Assembly (NCBI RefSeq): GCF_007995245.1
Contig: NZ_VCBA01000002.1
Span: forward strand, 124,001-188,000
Direction: 5' to 3'
Source: Tateyamaria sp. syn59
GTDB taxonomy: Bacteria; Pseudomonadota; Alphaproteobacteria; Rhodobacterales; Rhodobacteraceae
Length of the DNA: 64,000 bases
How positions within the stretch are numbered: the first letter of the stretch is position 1; every line of letters starts with the position of its first letter. Position numbers and translations under genes: made by a program. Below the pieces are notes generated by a model. It worked only from the letters and a program-made list of their open reading frames with translations. It ran no database searches and was not told the origin of the DNA. Shown piece after piece: positions 1 to 9,636 of this stretch.

Positions 1-235
1 CGACCGGCACGCCCGGATTGTCGCGCTTGACCGCCTTGAGGATGTCGATCCCGTCCATACGGCTGTCCTTGAGCCAGATGTCGAGGATGATCAGCGCCGG
101 TTCAGCCGTGTTGATGGCTGCCATCGCATCGTCTGAATTGCCCGCGAGCCGGGTCGCATAACCTTCGTCCTCAAGAATGTCCGAGATCAACTCCCGGATG
201 TCGCGCTCATCGTCCACGATCAAGATATCGCTCAT
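1..235 (-). CDS. ntrX: Nitrogen regulation response regulator NtrX (N-terminal part, truncated by window edge)
   Basis: Only the first 78 codons are inside the window; the rest lies beyond base 1. They form a response-regulator receiver domain with the acidic pair DD at residues 8-9 and the predicted phosphoacceptor Asp52 in the stretch LIILDIWLKDSRMDG, which is characteristic of NtrX. The ATG overlaps the TGA of ntrY by the ATGA arrangement, so the two are translationally coupled. NtrX is the cytoplasmic partner of the membrane kinase NtrY. The AAA+ and DNA-binding domains cannot be assessed here. Confidence 0.93.
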   Translation of the reverse strand, partial: MSDILIVDDERDIRELISDILEDEGYATRLAGNSDDAMAAINTAEPALIILDIWLKDSRMDGIDILKAVKRDNPGVPV

Positions 236-2472
236 ACCGCTTCCTCTTTCTCAACTGCTGGTGCCTGGGCCAGGACGGGCAAGGTGATGACCGCCATGGC
301 GCCGCTGTGGGTCTGGCCCGCAAAGGGGGCCGCGTCTTCGAGGGTCAGAGTGCCCCCGTGTTCTTCGATAATCTTCTTGACGATGGGCAGGCCAAGCCCT
401 GTGCCCTCATCGCGGGTGGTCACGTAGGGTTCGAACAGGCGCGCGCGGTCTTCGGGCAGGCCGATGCCGTTGTCCGAAATCGTGATCACAGCGCCTATCG
501 GGTTGGTCTCCATCCGCACCTCTATGCGCGGCGCATGTCCATCTGGAACACCTTTTTGTCGCAATGTTTCAATAGCTTCTCCGCCATTCTTCACTAGATT
601 TGTGAGAGCCTGGGAAATCATGGTGGCGTCCACCTCGGCATGGATGGCCATGTCCGGAAGGTCCGCAACGATCTGCACATCGGGTTGACCGGATTGCTGC
701 AACACAACCGCGTCCTGCACGATCTGGGTCAGGTCCTCGCTCTTGCGTTCGGGTTCGGGCATGCGCGCGAATTTCGAAAACTCATCGACGATGCGGCGCA
801 AGTCGCCGGTCTGACGCACGATCACGTCGGTCATCTGTTCGAGGCTATCGCTCTCTTCACCCAGCTTCGGGCTGAACTTGCGCTTGATCCGCTCCGCACT
901 CAGCTGGATGGGGGTCAGCGGATTCTTGATCTCGTGCGCGATGCGGCGGGCCACGTCACCCCAGGCGGCCATCCGCTGCGCCGACACAAGGTCTGTCACG
1001 TCGTCAAAGGCGATCACGTAGCCTTCAAGCGCGCCTTCGACGCTGCGACGTGTCGCCATACGGACCAGCAGGTTTTCCAAGCGACCATCGCGCGTCACCT
1101 TAACCTCGCCGGTGGCGACCTCTTGCGGCCCTGCCCTAAGCAGGGCGAAGAGGGCCGCGAATTCCGGCACCGCGACGGCGAGCGGCACGTCCTCCCGCCC
1201 CTCTTGCCAATGCAGGAGGCGCGCGCCGGAGCGGTTGACGAAGGTGACACGGCCCTTGGGGTCCACACCCACCACGCCAGACGTGACAGAACTGAGCACG
1301 GAATCGAACAGCCGCCGCCGGCGTTCGATCTGTTCGGTGTTCGCCAACAGGGTCTGGCGCTGGCCCTTGAGTTGCTTGGTCATCTGATTGAAGTAGCGGC
1401 CGAGCATGGCAATCTCGTCGTCGCCCTCCTCCTCGCGCACCTGCACGTCGAGGTCTCCGGCACCCACGCGCTGTGCTGCGCCTGTTAGCCGCCCGACCGG
1501 GCCGGACAGGCGTTCGGCAAACCAAAGGCCCAGCCAGATCGCGGCAAGGATCAGGATCACGGCGAAGCCAAGGTACAGCAGGCCAAACTGGAACAGCACC
1601 GTGCCCCGTTCACTTTCCAGCTGCTGATAGAGCCGCACGGTTTCCTTGGTTTCATCGAGCAGCGACAGGATTTCGCCATCCACATCGCGGCTGACATAGA
1701 CGAAACGGTCCACGTAGCTGGCCAACGGCACCAGCGCGCGGAATTCGTTGTTGTCCCAATCCTGGATCACGAGGCCGCCCGCATCCCTGGATTGTCTGAT
1801 CTCATCCTCAGAAGGTTGTTCAAAATCAAAGAGGTAGGAACGGTCGCCGCGCGCCCGTATGTCGCCGGTGCCGTCGATCAGGTAGGCTTCGCGCAGGCCG
1901 CGCTGCACTTGCAATTGCCCGTCGGTGAGCACTTCGCGGTCGCTGACGATCTGTGCGCCGCGCACCGTGTCGATATAGCGCGCGAGCGCGCGGGCGTCCG
2001 TCATCAGATCTTCGCGCTGTTCGGATTCGTAGGCTTCGGCAGCGGCGAGCGACGCGCCCACCACGCGGCTGACCCGCTCAGAGAACCAGCCCTCAAGCCC
2101 GATATTGACCGTGAGACCGGCAAAGACCGCGACGGTCACGGTTGGAAGCAGGGCCAGAAGCGCAAAGACGCCGGTGAGCCGCAGGTGCAGGCGTGAGCCC
2201 GCGGATTTGGCCCGTCGCGCTGCGATCAGCCGCGCGATCTGCGATAGGACAAGCGCGCCCACCAAAAGCACATAAACAAGGTCGGCCAGCAGAACGAGCC
2301 GCAGCGACAACGCGTTTGCACCCTGATCAACCGAGCCCAATACAAGGAAAGTTGCCAGCGCCAGCACCGGGCCCAATAGGACCAGCCCCAGCGTCGCAAA
2401 ATTGCGCACGCGCCTGCGTCTTCGCAATCGACCCAGTGTCAACCACCAGGTGGTGCGTGTTTCGGATGCCAC
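232..2472 (-). CDS. ntrY: Membrane sensor histidine kinase NtrY
   Basis: A 746-residue transmembrane histidine kinase that phosphorylates NtrX. Hydrophobic segments lie near residues 25-47, 58-80 and 99-122, followed by a periplasmic sensor region, a further membrane span near 295-318, a HAMP linker (about 320-370), a PAS domain (about 385-495), a HisKA domain with phosphoacceptor His513 in RRIAHEIKNPLTP, and a C-terminal ATPase domain with an N-box (NLVKNGGEA) and DNGIGLPE and GTGLGLPI motifs. The start codon is GTG. It lies about 100 bp after ntrC and overlaps ntrX by four bases. This two-component pair is linked in related bacteria to nitrogen and redox control. Confidence 0.95.
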   Translation of the reverse strand: MASETRTTWWLTLGRLRRRRRVRNFATLGLVLLGPVLALATFLVLGSVDQGANALSLRLVLLADLVYVLLVGALVLSQIARLIAARRAKSAGSRLHLRLTGVFALLALLPTVTVAVFAGLTVNIGLEGWFSERVSRVVGASLAAAEAYESEQREDLMTDARALARYIDTVRGAQIVSDREVLTDGQLQVQRGLREAYLIDGTGDIRARGDRSYLFDFEQPSEDEIRQSRDAGGLVIQDWDNNEFRALVPLASYVDRFVYVSRDVDGEILSLLDETKETVRLYQQLESERGTVLFQFGLLYLGFAVILILAAIWLGLWFAERLSGPVGRLTGAAQRVGAGDLDVQVREEEGDDEIAMLGRYFNQMTKQLKGQRQTLLANTEQIERRRRLFDSVLSSVTSGVVGVDPKGRVTFVNRSGARLLHWQEGREDVPLAVAVPEFAALFALLRAGPQEVATGEVKVTRDGRLENLLVRMATRRSVEGALEGYVIAFDDVTDLVSAQRMAAWGDVARRIAHEIKNPLTPIQLSAERIKRKFSPKLGEESDSLEQMTDVIVRQTGDLRRIVDEFSKFARMPEPERKSEDLTQIVQDAVVLQQSGQPDVQIVADLPDMAIHAEVDATMISQALTNLVKNGGEAIETLRQKGVPDGHAPRIEVRMETNPIGAVITISDNGIGLPEDRARLFEPYVTTRDEGTGLGLPIVKKIIEEHGGTLTLEDAAPFAGQTHSGAMAVITLPVLAQAPAVEKEEAV

Positions 2473-2573
2473 TTCGTGCGCCCTCGATGATGTGGCACCA
2501 ATAGTGCCTTACCGCCATATCCCGTGATCATCGCCACCAATGCGGCCCAGATGCCACGGGTTGTGTGGCAGTA

Positions 2574-3935
2574 TTACATCAATTTGCGACGGCGTGTCAC
2601 CTCAATATCCAGATCTGTAATTTTCTTGCGCAAAGTATTGCGATTGATGCCCAAGAGGTCCGCACATTTGGCCTGATTTCCGCCAGTGGCGTCGAGAGCG
2701 ATTTCGATCAGCGGCGCTTCAACCTCGCGCAGGATCCGCTGGTAGAGACCCGGTGGCGGCAGCATATTGCCGTGCAGGTCGAAATAGCGCTTGAGATGAC
2801 GGGCGACGGAGGCGCCCAGTTTTTCGGTGTCGCCCGCGCTGCGGATCGGTTCCAGTTCGGGCTGGCTGCCCAGAACCTGCTCGACCTCGGAAGCGGAGAT
2901 TTCGACCGCTCGGCTGGTGAGCCCAAGTCGGCGCACGGCATTTTCCAACTGTCGGACGTTGCCGGGCCAGGAATAGGTGCGGAAAATTTCCGCCGCTGCT
3001 TCGGACAGGGCGCGGCGGGGTTGGCCCGTCTTTTCACCGCGTATCAGGAAGTGTTCGGCCAGAAGCGGAATGTCGTCGACCCGTTCGCGCAAGGCGGGCA
3101 CGTTGAGCGTGGCCCCAGACAATCGGTAGTAGAGATCCTTGCGCACCTGCCCCGCCTCCATCGCGGCTGTCAGGTCGGTTTGCGAGGTGGCGAGGAAGCG
3201 CGGGACGTATTCACCCGGCGTGTCCATCATGCGGACGATGCGGGCCTGGATTTCCTCGGGGATGTCGCCAATTTCGTCAATCAGCAGCGTGCCGCCCTTG
3301 ACCCGCGCCAGCACCCGCGCGGGCCCTTCGAGGTCTTGGAGTTCGGACGCGGTGACCGTGACAAACGGGAGCGTCCGGCGGTCGGAGAAGTCGTGGATCG
3401 CACGGGCGATGAGGGATTTGCCAGTCCCGCTTTCGCCCCAGATCAGGACCGGCAGGTCGGTGTTCATCACCCGGGCGACAACGCGGTAGAGCGCCTGCAT
3501 GATCGCGGTGCGGCCCACCAGCGGCAGCTCGTCCGGGCGGTCGGTTTCCTCTTCGCGTGCGGGCGCATGGGCCTTTTGTTCGAGCGCCTTCGCGGTCCGC
3601 TTCATCAGGTCGGGCAGATCGAAGGGCTTGGGCAGGTAGTCGTAGGCCTCGGCCTCTGCCGCCTGGATTGCTGTCATGATGGTGTTCTGGGCGCTGATGA
3701 CGATCACAGGCAGCCCGGGGCGGTCTTCGGAGATCTTGGGCAGCATCTCGAGCCCATTGCCGTCGGGCATCATCACGTCCGAGATCACCACGTCGCCCTT
3801 GCCCTCGCCCACCCAGCGCATGAGCGTCGTGAGGCTGGAGGTCGCGTGCACCTTGCAGCCCGCGCGCGTGAGCGCCTGGGTCAGAACGGTGCGGATCGTG
3901 CGGTCGTCATCGGCAACAAGAACGGTGCCATCCAT
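2574..3935 (-). CDS. ntrC: Nitrogen regulator NtrC lacking the GAFTGA loop
   Basis: A 453-residue response regulator: receiver domain with predicted phosphoacceptor Asp53, AAA+ domain with Walker A GESGTGKS at 167-174 and Walker [12 protein letters not shown] at 214-224, and a Fis-type helix-turn-helix at the C terminus ([20 protein letters not shown]). The stretch between residues 198 and 214, which in enterobacterial NtrC carries the ESELFGHEKGAFTGA loop that touches sigma-54, is about 25 residues shorter and has no GAFTGA. A second shortening follows near 240. This is the architecture known for Rhodobacter capsulatus NtrC, which works with the housekeeping sigma factor. It follows ntrB by 3 bp in the dusB-ntrB-ntrC order. 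Confidence 0.95.
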   Translation of the reverse strand: MDGTVLVADDDRTIRTVLTQALTRAGCKVHATSSLTTLMRWVGEGKGDVVISDVMMPDGNGLEMLPKISEDRPGLPVIVISAQNTIMTAIQAAEAEAYDYLPKPFDLPDLMKRTAKALEQKAHAPAREEETDRPDELPLVGRTAIMQALYRVVARVMNTDLPVLIWGESGTGKSLIARAIHDFSDRRTLPFVTVTASELQDLEGPARVLARVKGGTLLIDEIGDIPEEIQARIVRMMDTPGEYVPRFLATSQTDLTAAMEAGQVRKDLYYRLSGATLNVPALRERVDDIPLLAEHFLIRGEKTGQPRRALSEAAAEIFRTYSWPGNVRQLENAVRRLGLTSRAVEISASEVEQVLGSQPELEPIRSAGDTEKLGASVARHLKRYFDLHGNMLPPPGLYQRILREVEAPLIEIALDATGGNQAKCADLLGINRNTLRKKITDLDIEVTRRRKLM

Positions 3936-3938
3936 GTG

Positions 3939-5030
3939 CTAGTCCTCTGGTTGTTCGGAATGAAGCTGCGCAGCCTTCGGCGCGCGGGGCAGTGACAGGC
4001 GAAACACGGTTTTGCCTGGGACGGAAGTGACGGAAATCCAGCCGCCATGGTCCGAGATGATCTTGGAAACCAGCGCGAGGCCAAGGCCCGTGCCGTTTTC
4101 TTTTCCCGACACGAACGGGTCGAAGATGTCGGCGGCGATGGCCTCGGGCAGGCCCGGACCATCGTCTATGATCTCGATCTGCAGGGGCAGTGACTGGCCG
4201 GACCCATCAGCGCGGCGCAGGCGGAAGGAATGTTCGAAAAAGCTGTGCAGACGGATGGTGCCGCCCGCATCGCCTGCCGCCTCTGAGGCGTTCTTGAGCA
4301 GGTTCAGCACAACCTGCAGCAGCTTGTCGGGATCGCCGTAGGCGAGAGGCAGAGACGGATCGTAATCCTCGACGATCCGCATTTGCGCGCCAAAGCCCAA
4401 GAGCGCGGAGCGGCGGGCGCGGTCCAGCACGTCATGGATGTTCACCGCCTTGAGATCCGGCGGCGACAGGTTGCCGAACTGTTCGACCTGTTCGAGCAAT
4501 TTGACGATGCGCCGCCCCTCTTCGACGATCAGGTCGGTCAGCTCCAGATCCTCGGGTTTGAGGTTCATGGACAAAAGCTGTGCCGCCCCAGTGATGCCCG
4601 CAAGCGGATTCTTGATCTCGTGCGCCAGCATCTCGGCCATGCCGATGGCGGACTTGGCGGCGGATTTGACGGAATGGTTCTGGGTCATGCGGCCGGACAA
4701 CTCACGCGGCGAGATCATCAGGACCATGTGATCGGGTGCCCCGATCAGCGGCGCGATCTGCAGCGCGCATTGTAGCGGCGCCCGGCGCCCATGGCCCACA
4801 TCCACGTCATTGACGAAAAGCGGCGTGCCATTCTTGCGTGCGCGCGCAAGGTTGTCTTCGAGCGGGGCATCAACCGCCAGCTCGTCCCAGAGCGGCAACC
4901 CCTTCATCGTCTTGACCGAAGAGTTGAAGAACCCTTCGGCCGCCGAATTGATGTCAACGATGTCATCCTGCGGCCCGATGATGATCACCGGCACCGGCAA
5001 CGAGGCCCAGAGATCCCCTGCCCCCGTCAT
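3939..5030 (-). CDS. ntrB: Nitrogen regulation sensor kinase NtrB
   Basis: A 363-residue soluble histidine kinase/phosphatase partner of NtrC. It has an N-terminal PAS domain (about 8-110), a dimerisation domain with His137 in MLAHEIKNPLAGI, and an ATPase domain with NLLKNASEA, DDGPGLPE and GTGLGLAL motifs. The open frame extends further upstream into dusB, but the ATG at 5030 overlaps the dusB stop as ATGA and begins the expected PAS domain, so that start is chosen. In the canonical pathway NtrB activity is set by a PII protein; no glnB or glnK is in this window. Confidence 0.95.
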   Translation of the reverse strand: MTGAGDLWASLPVPVIIIGPQDDIVDINSAAEGFFNSSVKTMKGLPLWDELAVDAPLEDNLARARKNGTPLFVNDVDVGHGRRAPLQCALQIAPLIGAPDHMVLMISPRELSGRMTQNHSVKSAAKSAIGMAEMLAHEIKNPLAGITGAAQLLSMNLKPEDLELTDLIVEEGRRIVKLLEQVEQFGNLSPPDLKAVNIHDVLDRARRSALLGFGAQMRIVEDYDPSLPLAYGDPDKLLQVVLNLLKNASEAAGDAGGTIRLHSFFEHSFRLRRADGSGQSLPLQIEIIDDGPGLPEAIAADIFDPFVSGKENGTGLGLALVSKIISDHGGWISVTSVPGKTVFRLSLPRAPKAAQLHSEQPED

Positions 5031-6007
5031 GCTGCCGCCATTCCAGTGTGCGGACACAAGGCGCGCGGCAACAGGTCCATCGTGGCCTTGGGCGTCTTGG
5101 CGGTCAGAACGGCGCGACGCAGATCGGCCGGTGTGCCCGCCGTGTCCATGAACCAGCCTAAATGCTTGCGCGCGACGCGCAGGCCCAGCAGGTCGCCATA
5201 AAACCCAAGCATCGCCTCGTAATGTTCCACCACCATGTCGGCAAAGGCGCTGCCACGCGGCACATCCGGTGCAGGCGTGCCGTAGAGCGCGTGCGCCACC
5301 TGCGCCAAGAGCCACGGCTTGCCCTGCGCGCCACGACCGATCATCACGCCATGCGCCCCCGACTGTTCAAGCGCCTCGCGCGCCGTCGCCGTATCCACGA
5401 TGTCGCCATTTGCGATCACCGGAATATCAACCGCGTCCACGACAGAGCGGATCGCGGCCCAGTCGGCCTGTCCCTTGTAAAACTGGCAGCGCGTACGCCC
5501 GTGAATGACAATCTGCCGGATGCCTGCCGCCTCGGCCCGCGCGGCAATATCCGGGGCGTTCATCAACGCATCATCCCAACCGAGCCGGGTTTTGAGCGTC
5601 ACCGGGATGTCAACGGCTTTCACGACCGCTTCGATCAATGTCAGCGCGTGGTCGGGGTCGCGCATCAGCGCCGAACCCGAATATCCATTTACAACCTTTT
5701 TGGCAGGGCAGCCCATATTGATGTCGATGACGCGCGCGCCCTGTCCTGCGACCATCTTCGCCGCCTCGGCCATCGGCGCGGCCTCCCGCCCGGCCAGCTG
5801 GACGGCGGTACCCTGCGCGCCTAGGCCCAGTTCCGCCTTTTCCCGGCTGCCGGGCCGGGCGTTCAGCATATCGTGGCTGGCCACCATCTCGGACACGACC
5901 ATACCTGCGCCGAACCGGGCCACAAGCGACCGGAACGGCAGGTCGGTGATTCCGGCCATAGGGGCCAGCATCACGGGGGCTGTCATGTCGAGGGGGCCTG
6001 CGGCCAT
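5027..6007 (-). CDS. dusB: tRNA-dihydrouridine synthase DusB (NifR3)
   Basis: A 326-residue flavoenzyme that reduces specific uridines in the tRNA D-loop. The FMN-binding TIM barrel starts with [12 protein letters not shown], and the catalytic Cys100 lies in [20 protein letters not shown]. It is the first gene of the dusB-ntrB-ntrC operon, as in R. capsulatus where the gene was named nifR3. It diverges from ispD; the gap to ispD is 182 bp and should hold both promoters. Confidence 0.95.
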   Translation of the reverse strand: MAAGPLDMTAPVMLAPMAGITDLPFRSLVARFGAGMVVSEMVASHDMLNARPGSREKAELGLGAQGTAVQLAGREAAPMAEAAKMVAGQGARVIDINMGCPAKKVVNGYSGSALMRDPDHALTLIEAVVKAVDIPVTLKTRLGWDDALMNAPDIAARAEAAGIRQIVIHGRTRCQFYKGQADWAAIRSVVDAVDIPVIANGDIVDTATAREALEQSGAHGVMIGRGAQGKPWLLAQVAHALYGTPAPDVPRGSAFADMVVEHYEAMLGFYGDLLGLRVARKHLGWFMDTAGTPADLRRAVLTAKTPKATMDLLPRALCPHTGMAAA

Positions 6008-6189
6008 GCCTGATGCCTAATCATTGTGCGTTTACCTTTGCTACTGCACCGTCCAGGTTTTCTCAATTCTCTCAGGCCTGTTTGCGCGTCACATGGCGAT
6101 CAACCGCCTATTTTTTGTGCAGCCTCATGAGCCATGGACAGGATGGCCGTCTGCGCCTAGAGATCGCACATGTCTGGGAAGGAACTGCG

Positions 6190-6855
6190 ATGAATGGTGC
6201 CGCTGCCGTGATCGTTGCAGCGGGCCGAGGGGTTCGCGCCGGGGGGGATGTGCCAAAGCAGTGGCAGATGCTGGGCGGCCGTCCGATCGTGGCCCATACG
6301 CTGGACGCATTTGCCCGCCACCCCGAGATTTCCGAGATCGTGCTGGTGATCAACCCGCAGGATCACGGCAGGCTGGATGGGCTGGAGACGGACACTGTGA
6401 CTATTGTTGAAGGTGGGGCCGAGCGGGCAGCTTCGGTGCGTCAGGGACTGGACGCCGTGCGCCGTTCAAATGTCGTATTGATTCACGATGTCGCGCGACC
6501 GCTGGTGACGGCAGACACCATTTCGAATGTGATTGCAGCGCTCGAAACCACATCGGGTGCTGCCCCCGCACTGTCCGTCACAGACGCGCTGTGGACCGGA
6601 ACGGATGGGCATGTGACCGGCACACAGGATCGCAACGGGCTTTACCGCGCGCAGACACCGCAGGGGTTTCACCTGGATGCGATCCGTGCGGCGCATACGG
6701 CCCATGCGGGCGGCGCGGCGGATGACGTGGAAGTTGCCCGAGCGCACGGCCTTGCGGTTGCCATTGTGCCGGGTGATGAAGACAATCTGAAAATTACCCT
6801 GCCCGCGGATTTTGCCCGGGCCGAGCGGATCTTGCGAGGGCGCGATGGACATTAG
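6190..6855 (+). CDS. ispD: 2-C-methyl-D-erythritol 4-phosphate cytidylyltransferase IspD
   Basis: A 221-residue cytidylyltransferase of the non-mevalonate (MEP) isoprenoid pathway, making CDP-methylerythritol from MEP and CTP. The N-terminal nucleotide-binding loop reads [21 protein letters not shown], with [11 protein letters not shown] in the middle and a C-terminal [17 protein letters not shown], all typical of IspD. The ATG at 6190 is chosen because it directly precedes the conserved N terminus. The gene overlaps ispF by 11 bp. Many alphaproteobacteria fuse IspD and IspF into one protein; here they are separate genes. Confidence 0.95.
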   Translation: MNGAAAVIVAAGRGVRAGGDVPKQWQMLGGRPIVAHTLDAFARHPEISEIVLVINPQDHGRLDGLETDTVTIVEGGAERAASVRQGLDAVRRSNVVLIHDVARPLVTADTISNVIAALETTSGAAPALSVTDALWTGTDGHVTGTQDRNGLYRAQTPQGFHLDAIRAAHTAHAGGAADDVEVARAHGLAVAIVPGDEDNLKITLPADFARAERILRGRDGH

Positions 6856-7324
6856 ACTGGGCAACGGATTTGACGTGCATGCCTTTGGCCCCGGCGATCA
6901 TGTCACGCTGTGCGGCGTGCAGGTGCCGCATGACGCTGGGCTTGTCGGACATTCGGATGCGGATGTTGGCATGCACACGGTGACCGACGCGATCTATGGC
7001 GCGCTGGCGCAGGGGGACATTGGCCAGCATTTTCCACCCAGTGATCCGCAATGGAAGGGGGCGGCAAGCGACATCTTTCTGCGCCATGCGGTGGCACTGG
7101 CGGCGGAAATGGGGTTTGAGATTTCCAACGTGGATTGCACGCTGATCTGCGAAGCGCCCAAGATCGGCCCCCATGCCGAACGCATGCGCACCGCGATGGC
7201 CGAGATCATGGGGCTTGAGCGTGACCGGGTGTCCGTCAAGGCGACCACGTCGGAGCGCCTGGGCTTCACCGGGCGCGGCGAAGGGATCGCCTGCATCGCC
7301 ACTGCCGCGTTGATCAAGCCATGA
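6845..7324 (+). CDS. ispF: 2-C-methyl-D-erythritol 2,4-cyclodiphosphate synthase IspF
   Basis: A 159-residue enzyme of normal family length that cyclises CDP-methylerythritol 2-phosphate. The metal-binding D-x-H pair is in GNGFDVHAF, with a further His in [15 protein letters not shown]. The [11 protein letters not shown] loop and the C-terminal [15 protein letters not shown] are diagnostic. The start overlaps ispD and the stop overlaps pgpA (ATGA), so ispD, ispF, pgpA and pncC look like one translationally coupled operon. Confidence 0.96.
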   Translation: MDIRLGNGFDVHAFGPGDHVTLCGVQVPHDAGLVGHSDADVGMHTVTDAIYGALAQGDIGQHFPPSDPQWKGAASDIFLRHAVALAAEMGFEISNVDCTLICEAPKIGPHAERMRTAMAEIMGLERDRVSVKATTSERLGFTGRGEGIACIATAALIKP

Positions 7325-7815
7325 TGGCCCGCATTCTGGGCACGGCCTGTTTCGTCGGCTACTTGCGGCCCGCGCCGGGCACGTGGGGGTCGCTCTTTGC
7401 GTTGCCGCTGGCCTGGCTGTTGCACGTTATAGGGGGATTTCCGCTGCTTGCAGTTGCGGCGGCCGCGTATTTTGCGGCAGCCTTGTGGGCCACAGCACGG
7501 ATGACGGCAGGCGGCGCAGACCATGACCCGTCGGAGATTGTCGCAGATGAAGTGGTGGGCCAGTGGATCGCCCTGTTCCCCCTCAGCTATGCGGCCTGGG
7601 ATCGGGGTATCGACATTCTGGCGATGTGGCCGGGCTGGGTCGCGGCCTTTCTCCTGTTTCGGCTGTTCGACATCTGGAAGCCCTGGCTTGTCGGCTGGGC
7701 GGACCGGCGCGGCGATGCGTTGGGGGTGATGCTGGATGATGTGATCGCAGGCGTCTTTGCAGCGGTTGGTGTGCTCGCTCTGGCCGCCCTTGCACATGGG
7801 GTTTTGATGCGATGA
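7321..7815 (+). CDS. pgpA: Phosphatidylglycerophosphatase A
   Basis: A 164-residue inner-membrane phosphatase that converts phosphatidylglycerophosphate to phosphatidylglycerol. The family signature is visible: GTWGSL near the N terminus, then [14 protein letters not shown] and an [10 protein letters not shown] stretch, with several hydrophobic segments. It overlaps ispF and pncC by four bases on each side. Confidence 0.92.
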   Translation: MMARILGTACFVGYLRPAPGTWGSLFALPLAWLLHVIGGFPLLAVAAAAYFAAALWATARMTAGGADHDPSEIVADEVVGQWIALFPLSYAAWDRGIDILAMWPGWVAAFLLFRLFDIWKPWLVGWADRRGDALGVMLDDVIAGVFAAVGVLALAALAHGVLMR

Positions 7816-8285
7816 CGCTGGCCACAGACGTGCTTGATCTTGCAAAGGAACGGCAGGTCATGTTGGCGACGGCAGAAAGCTGTACCGGTGGACTGGTGGC
7901 GGCAGAGCTGACGGACGTGCCCGGCTCGTCCGCCGTCGTCGAACGCGGGTTTGTCACCTACACGAACCGCGCCAAGATCGAGATGCTGGGCGTTCGCGAG
8001 GACACGCTGGACGCACATGGTGCGGTCAGCGAAGAGGTGGCCGCAGAGATGGCGCGCGGCGCACTGGCGCACGCGCCCGTTCAGCTTGCCGTGTCGATCA
8101 CGGGCATCGCGGGGCCCGGCGGGTCAGAGTTCAAACCCGAGGGCCGGGTGTGCTTTGGTGTCGCCAATCGGAACGGCTTGCATGTCGAAACGGTAGAATT
8201 TGGCGCCTTGGGGCGCGACAAAGTACGCTTGGCGGCACGCGATCATGCGCTGATACTGCTCAAACAGGCCCTAGAAGGGATGTAG
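7812..8285 (+). CDS. pncC: CinA C-terminal family protein, nicotinamide-nucleotide amidase
   Basis: A 157-residue stand-alone version of the CinA C-terminal domain. Members deamidate nicotinamide mononucleotide to nicotinate mononucleotide in NAD recycling. Conserved segments are ATAESCTGGLVAAELTDVPGSS near the N terminus and SITGIAGPGGS in the middle. The N-terminal MoCF-like domain of full-length CinA is absent, which is common. It is the last gene of the ispD operon. The enzymatic name rests on family membership. Confidence 0.85.
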   Translation: MTLATDVLDLAKERQVMLATAESCTGGLVAAELTDVPGSSAVVERGFVTYTNRAKIEMLGVREDTLDAHGAVSEEVAAEMARGALAHAPVQLAVSITGIAGPGGSEFKPEGRVCFGVANRNGLHVETVEFGALGRDKVRLAARDHALILLKQALEGM

Positions 8286-8454
8286 CGATCTTTCCGCTTC
8301 GTTTACTATTTAACCACACAAGCGCCTTTTTCGCATAAATAATAATCAAAATGCAAAATGCCCTCGAAAAGGGCGGCCTTGACGTCACTTGCCTCTTTTT
8401 TCGACAACAGTCCTCCGTCAGAGGCGCCTGCACATAAAAAAACCGGAGGGGACA

Positions 8455-9636
8455 ATGAACGGAGCCGATACCGCCTGGATCATCGTGGCAACTGCACTGG
8501 TGCTGCTGATGACTTTGCCGGGCCTTGCGCTGTTTTACGGAGGGCTCGTACGCGCCCGCAACGTGCTGAGCGTTTTCATGCACTGCTATGCCATCGCCTG
8601 CCTGATGAGTGTGCTGTGGTTTGTCGTGGGCTACTCGATCGCTTTTGGCGGGGGCGACACAGGGCTTTGGGGTGGCCTCGACAAGCTGCTGCTGAGCGGT
8701 GTGGATGCGGACAGCCTGTCGGGCACGTTGCCCGAAGTGCTGTTCTTTGCCTTCCAGATGACCTTTGCGATCATCACGCCCGCGCTGATCGTTGGCGCCT
8801 ATGTGGAGCGGATCGGCTTTGGTTTTGTCCTGCTATTCTCGGGGCTCTGGATGCTCTTGTGCTATGCGCCTGTCGTGCATTGGGTGTGGGGCGGCGGGAT
8901 GCTGGCCGATGGCGGTATCTTTGGCGAGACGGGCGTGCGTGACTTTGCGGGCGGCATTGTCGTGCACGAAACCGCGGGCATTGCCGCGCTTATCCTCGCC
9001 GTGTTTCTGGGCGCCCGCAAGAACCAGACAACGCCACCTCATAATCCCGGCATGGTGATGATGGGCGCAGCTCTGCTGTGGGTCGGCTGGTTCGGCTTCA
9101 ACGGCGGATCGCAACTGGCGGCTGACGGCGGCGCCGCCATGGCGCTGACGGTCACGCACATCTCGGCCGCAACCGCGTCGCTGACTTGGGCGCTGTGGGA
9201 ACGGATCAAGTTCGGTAAGGCCTCACTTGTGGGTATGGTCACGGGCACAATCGCAGGCCTCGCGTCGATCACACCGGCCTCCGGTTTCGTGGGCCCGGTC
9301 GAGGCGCTGATCATCGGCGCAGTCGCAGGTGTCCTCTGTCAGGAGGCGGTGACGATGATCCGCAATGTGCTGAAAATCGACGACACGCTGGATGTCTTTG
9401 CCGTGCATGGCGTCGGTGGCATCTTCGGCACGATCATGATCGCGGCATTTGGCGCGGGCACATGGGCGGCACAGCTCGGCTCGCTTGTGATTGTCGGTGT
9501 CTTTACCACCGTTGTCACCGTGGTGCTGATCTTCGTGGTGCGGACCATCACACCGCTGCGCGTGGATGAAGAGACCGAAGTCAACGGCCTCGACCTCGCC
9601 GTCCACGGCGAGCGCGCCTACGACGTCAGCAGCTGA
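8455..9636 (+). CDS. amtB: Ammonium transporter AmtB
   Basis: A 393-residue inner-membrane ammonium channel with about eleven hydrophobic spans. The conducting twin histidines are visible at His171 (IVVHETAGIAAL) and His318 (DVFAVHGVGGIFGT), and a gate Phe in FQMTFAIITP. The ATG at 8455 follows a good ribosome site (GGAGGGG). The C-terminal tail TEVNGLDLAVHGERAYDVSS is the usual PII-interacting end. No glnK gene is next to it, so the PII partner must be elsewhere. The 168 bp upstream is AT-rich and carries a hairpin GCCCT..AGGGC. The last 19 bp overlap the convergent MmgE/PrpD gene. Confidence 0.94.
   Translation: MNGADTAWIIVATALVLLMTLPGLALFYGGLVRARNVLSVFMHCYAIACLMSVLWFVVGYSIAFGGGDTGLWGGLDKLLLSGVDADSLSGTLPEVLFFAFQMTFAIITPALIVGAYVERIGFGFVLLFSGLWMLLCYAPVVHWVWGGGMLADGGIFGETGVRDFAGGIVVHETAGIAALILAVFLGARKNQTTPPHNPGMVMMGAALLWVGWFGFNGGSQLAADGGAAMALTVTHISAATASLTWALWERIKFGKASLVGMVTGTIAGLASITPASGFVGPVEALIIGAVAGVLCQEAVTMIRNVLKIDDTLDVFAVHGVGGIFGTIMIAAFGAGTWAAQLGSLVIVGVFTTVVTVVLIFVVRTITPLRVDEETEVNGLDLAVHGERAYDVSS

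Noticed and set aside
640-1488. Long plus-strand frame opposite ntrY (282 codons)
   Set aside because: Shadow of ntrY: rich in His, Arg and Gly, with no domain, and ntrY is unambiguous.
2565-3995. 476-codon plus-strand frame opposite ntrC
   Set aside because: Antisense shadow caused by high G+C; ntrC has all its domain motifs.
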